From: Opitutales bacterium
GTDB taxonomy: Bacteria > Verrucomicrobiota > Verrucomicrobiia > Opitutales > JAFGAQ01
Assembly (NCBI GenBank): GCA_028704125.1
Contig: JAQVLM010000165.1
Location: 1 to 7,054 of the forward strand
DNA: 7,054 nt
Direction of reading: 5' to 3'
Shown piece by piece: positions 6,074 to 7,054 of the stretch (positions within the stretch are counted from its first letter, which is position 1; each line of letters opens with the position of its first letter). Position numbers and translations under genes: made by a program. The notes under the pieces were generated by a model. That model made no database searches. It was not told where the DNA came from and saw only the letters and a list, made by a program, of their open reading frames with translations.

Positions 6074-6095
6074 GTTCTGTAAAATCGATTGCTCA
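6062..6095 (-). repeat. 11-bp direct repeat next to the junction and cargo start
   Basis: TGAGCAATCGA on the minus strand occurs twice, at 6085-6095 and 6062-6072, with a 23-bp period. The second copy begins inside the GTG start of the HATPase gene. Lying 14-40 bp from the inferred integration junction, the pair could be integrase arm sites; an operator for the cargo operon is the other option. Confidence 0.5.
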
Positions 6096-6100
6096 GACGC

Positions 6101-6116
6101 GAGCCACCCTAGGCTC
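6101..6116. other. Putative attachment-site junction in Walker A codons
   Basis: GAGCC (6101-6105) and GGCTC (6112-6116) are inverted arms around a 6-bp centre, the general shape of a tyrosine-recombinase crossover site. The host ATPase reading frame ends here, at a TAG right after the codons for GSNGA, and base composition shifts from GC-rich (right) to AT-richer (left). This fits attR of the element. The left-hand att copy is outside the window, so the exact core cannot be set. Confidence 0.5.
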
Positions 6117-6219
6117 CGTTGGAACCGTAAACGAGGATGTGGCGGCCTTCGAGATTAAGGGTGAACTCGCGGAAGTCTTTGAAGTTCCGGATTTCGATCT
6201 TGTGGAGACGGGACTTCAT
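6109..6219 (-). pseudogene. AAA/SMC-like ATPase, truncated inside Walker A
   Basis: Only 36 codons remain: MKSRLHKIEIRNFKDF, then FTLNLEGRHILVYGSNGA, then TAG. This is the typical start of an ABC/SMC-type AAA ATPase (AAA_15/AAA_23): a short beta-strand with 'I-x-N-F-[KR]-x-F', then a strand leading into Walker A, G-x-N-G-[AS]-G-K-[ST]. The protein stops exactly where GKS(S/T) should follow, so the nucleotide-binding site and everything after it are missing. The ATG overlaps the stop of the preceding 95-aa gene (ATGA), which shows it was a live operon member. The break coincides with the inferred integration point, so the rest of the gene probably lies beyond the element's left end, outside this window. 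The product is certainly non-functional as an ATPase. Confidence 0.75.
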
Positions 6220-6503
6220 ACGCGACCCTCCTGTTTGATGATGGCGAGGAGGTCGGGGCTGTCGGCGGTGAGACGGAGGAGGCGGTTGCGGATGGGGTGG
6301 CTGGGGGCGGTGAGGGTCGCGTTGCAGGTGTGGGTGAGGAAGTCGTGCTGCTGCGCCTCGCTGGAACTGGGATCGTAGTTGATGAGGTGAGGGGCCACGG
6401 TGTCGTGAAAGAGCAGATCATGCTCCGCCATGTGCTCGCGGAAGTAACACTCCATCACACAGGCGACGATGAGGTCGTCGAGGAAGCTGGCTGGGGTGCT
6501 CAT
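6216..6503 (-). CDS. Hypothetical 95-aa protein between RM gene and ATPase
   Basis: A 95-residue soluble protein of unrecognised family, from MSTPASFLDDLIVACVMECY to LLAIIKQEGRV. It is predicted mostly helical, with a helix-rich start and a second helical part around IRNRLLRLTADSPDLLAII. It is bounded by ATGA overlaps on both sides: its ATG overlaps the stop of the restriction-modification gene and its TGA overlaps the ATG of the truncated ATPase. That arrangement strongly supports a real, coupled gene. Codon use is GC-rich like its host neighbours and unlike the cargo. It is presumably an accessory subunit of the RM-ATPase locus, but no function can be assigned from sequence. Confidence 0.75.
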   Translation of the reverse strand: MSTPASFLDDLIVACVMECYFREHMAEHDLLFHDTVAPHLINYDPSSSEAQQHDFLTHTCNATLTAPSHPIRNRLLRLTADSPDLLAIIKQEGRV

Positions 6504-7054
6504 GATGTTGGGGCGATGCCGTAAAGGGTGGCAACTTGGCTGTCTATCTGGTCTTCGAGAGCAGTAATGTCGGCGGTGGGGTTGGCGCGTTTAGCGGTGA
6601 GGATTTGCTCGACGAGGGCGACAATGGGCTGCTGCTGGGACTCTGACACATCTGGAATAGGGAGTTTTTTCCAATCGTCTGGGTAAAGATGAATGTTGCT
6701 GCGGCGATTGGCACGGAGGAACTCACGGGCACTGGCTGAGTTCATCACGCCGAGCAGGTATTTCACGGCAAAGCGTCGGCTGGTGGCTTCCAGTTCCTCG
6801 CGCTTTGGCAGGTCGGGGCGCAAAGGCTTCTCCCCTTGATAACGCGCTGCTTTTTTCAGGGAGTTGTTGCGAACGCCATGAAGCAAATGCCATAGAACGA
6901 ATGCAACTGTGCTCTCTGTGAAATGCAGGTTCTGGTCGTCGTAGCAGCACTTCGGGTCGGGTCCGGGACTTCGTTGAACAAGAATCTTCTCGGGACTGCT
7001 ATAAATTTCAGGAAAGGTCTTTCGTCTAAAAAGGGCAGGTGCCCTGTCCGTGCC
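6500..7054 (-). CDS. Eco57I/TaqI-like restriction-modification enzyme, C-terminal fragment
   Basis: The frame is open to the right edge of the window, giving the last 184 residues of a larger protein whose start lies outside. Features of the TaqI-like target-recognition and C-terminal region of class I adenine-specific DNA methyltransferases or Type IIG enzymes are visible: FPEIYSSPEKILVQR near the start, YDDQNLHFTESTVAF, KYLLGVMNSASAREF, YPDDWKKLPIPDVS, and the closing helix ITALEDQIDSQVATLYGI. The catalytic NPPY motif is expected upstream, off the window. The stop overlaps the ATG of the 95-aa gene, so the locus is an operon with it and the truncated ATPase. Whether the enzyme also has a nuclease domain cannot be told. 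The family assignment is from remembered motif patterns. Confidence 0.78.
   Translation of the reverse strand, partial: GTDRAPALFRRKTFPEIYSSPEKILVQRSPGPDPKCCYDDQNLHFTESTVAFVLWHLLHGVRNNSLKKAARYQGEKPLRPDLPKREELEATSRRFAVKYLLGVMNSASAREFLRANRRSNIHLYPDDWKKLPIPDVSESQQQPIVALVEQILTAKRANPTADITALEDQIDSQVATLYGIAPTS

Noticed and set aside
6155..6421. 88-codon minus-strand frame rich in P, S and T
   Set aside because: It is a shadow of the GC-rich 95-aa gene; its composition is low-complexity and it conflicts with the ATGA-linked frame.
6723..6950. 75-codon minus-strand frame inside the restriction-modification fragment
   Set aside because: It lies in another frame of a continuous 184-residue open frame that carries recognisable TaqI-like motifs.

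Overview
The window looks like the right-hand end of an integrated mobilizable element (genomic island or IME) with a short piece of host chromosome at its right edge. No rRNA, tRNA or CRISPR is visible and no taxonomic marker is present. The mix of MobV-type mobilization, weak or absent Shine-Dalgarno sites and an Eco57I-type methylase flank would suit a Gram-negative environmental or gut bacterium; Verrucomicrobiota, Planctomycetota or Bacteroidota are guesses only.

Left and middle (about 1-4136, + strand): an AT-rich leader with palindromes and a TTGACA box, a small excisionase-like helix-turn-helix gene (215-424), a DUF3987-type P-loop ATPase (483-1796), a 158-bp intergenic stretch with a strong palindrome that I read as oriT (1797-1954), a MobV relaxase fused to a primase-like DUF3991/Toprim region (1955-3790), and an overlapping small gene of unknown function (3777-4136). 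Together these form a mobilization and DNA-priming module. No integrase lies in the window; it would be expected to the left.

Cargo (4181-6073, - strand, convergent with the mobilization genes): three overlapping genes encoding a GHKL/HATPase-fold protein with an apparent STAS-like N-terminal half, a DUF4325 STAS-like protein, and a protein with an N-terminal hydrophobic segment. The set resembles an anti-sigma-kinase/STAS partner-switching module wired to a membrane-associated output. It is the best candidate here for an undescribed system, plausibly a defence or stress-response cassette.

Right flank (6109-7054, - strand, more GC-rich): the 3' end of an Eco57I/TaqI-like restriction-modification gene, a 95-aa gene and an AAA/SMC-like ATPase, linked by successive ATGA stop-start overlaps. 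The ATPase reading frame is cut off after 36 residues inside its Walker A motif (GSNGA then stop), exactly where the base composition changes. The simplest reading is that the element integrated into the Walker A codons of a host defence-type operon and placed its own three-gene cargo directly downstream on the same strand.
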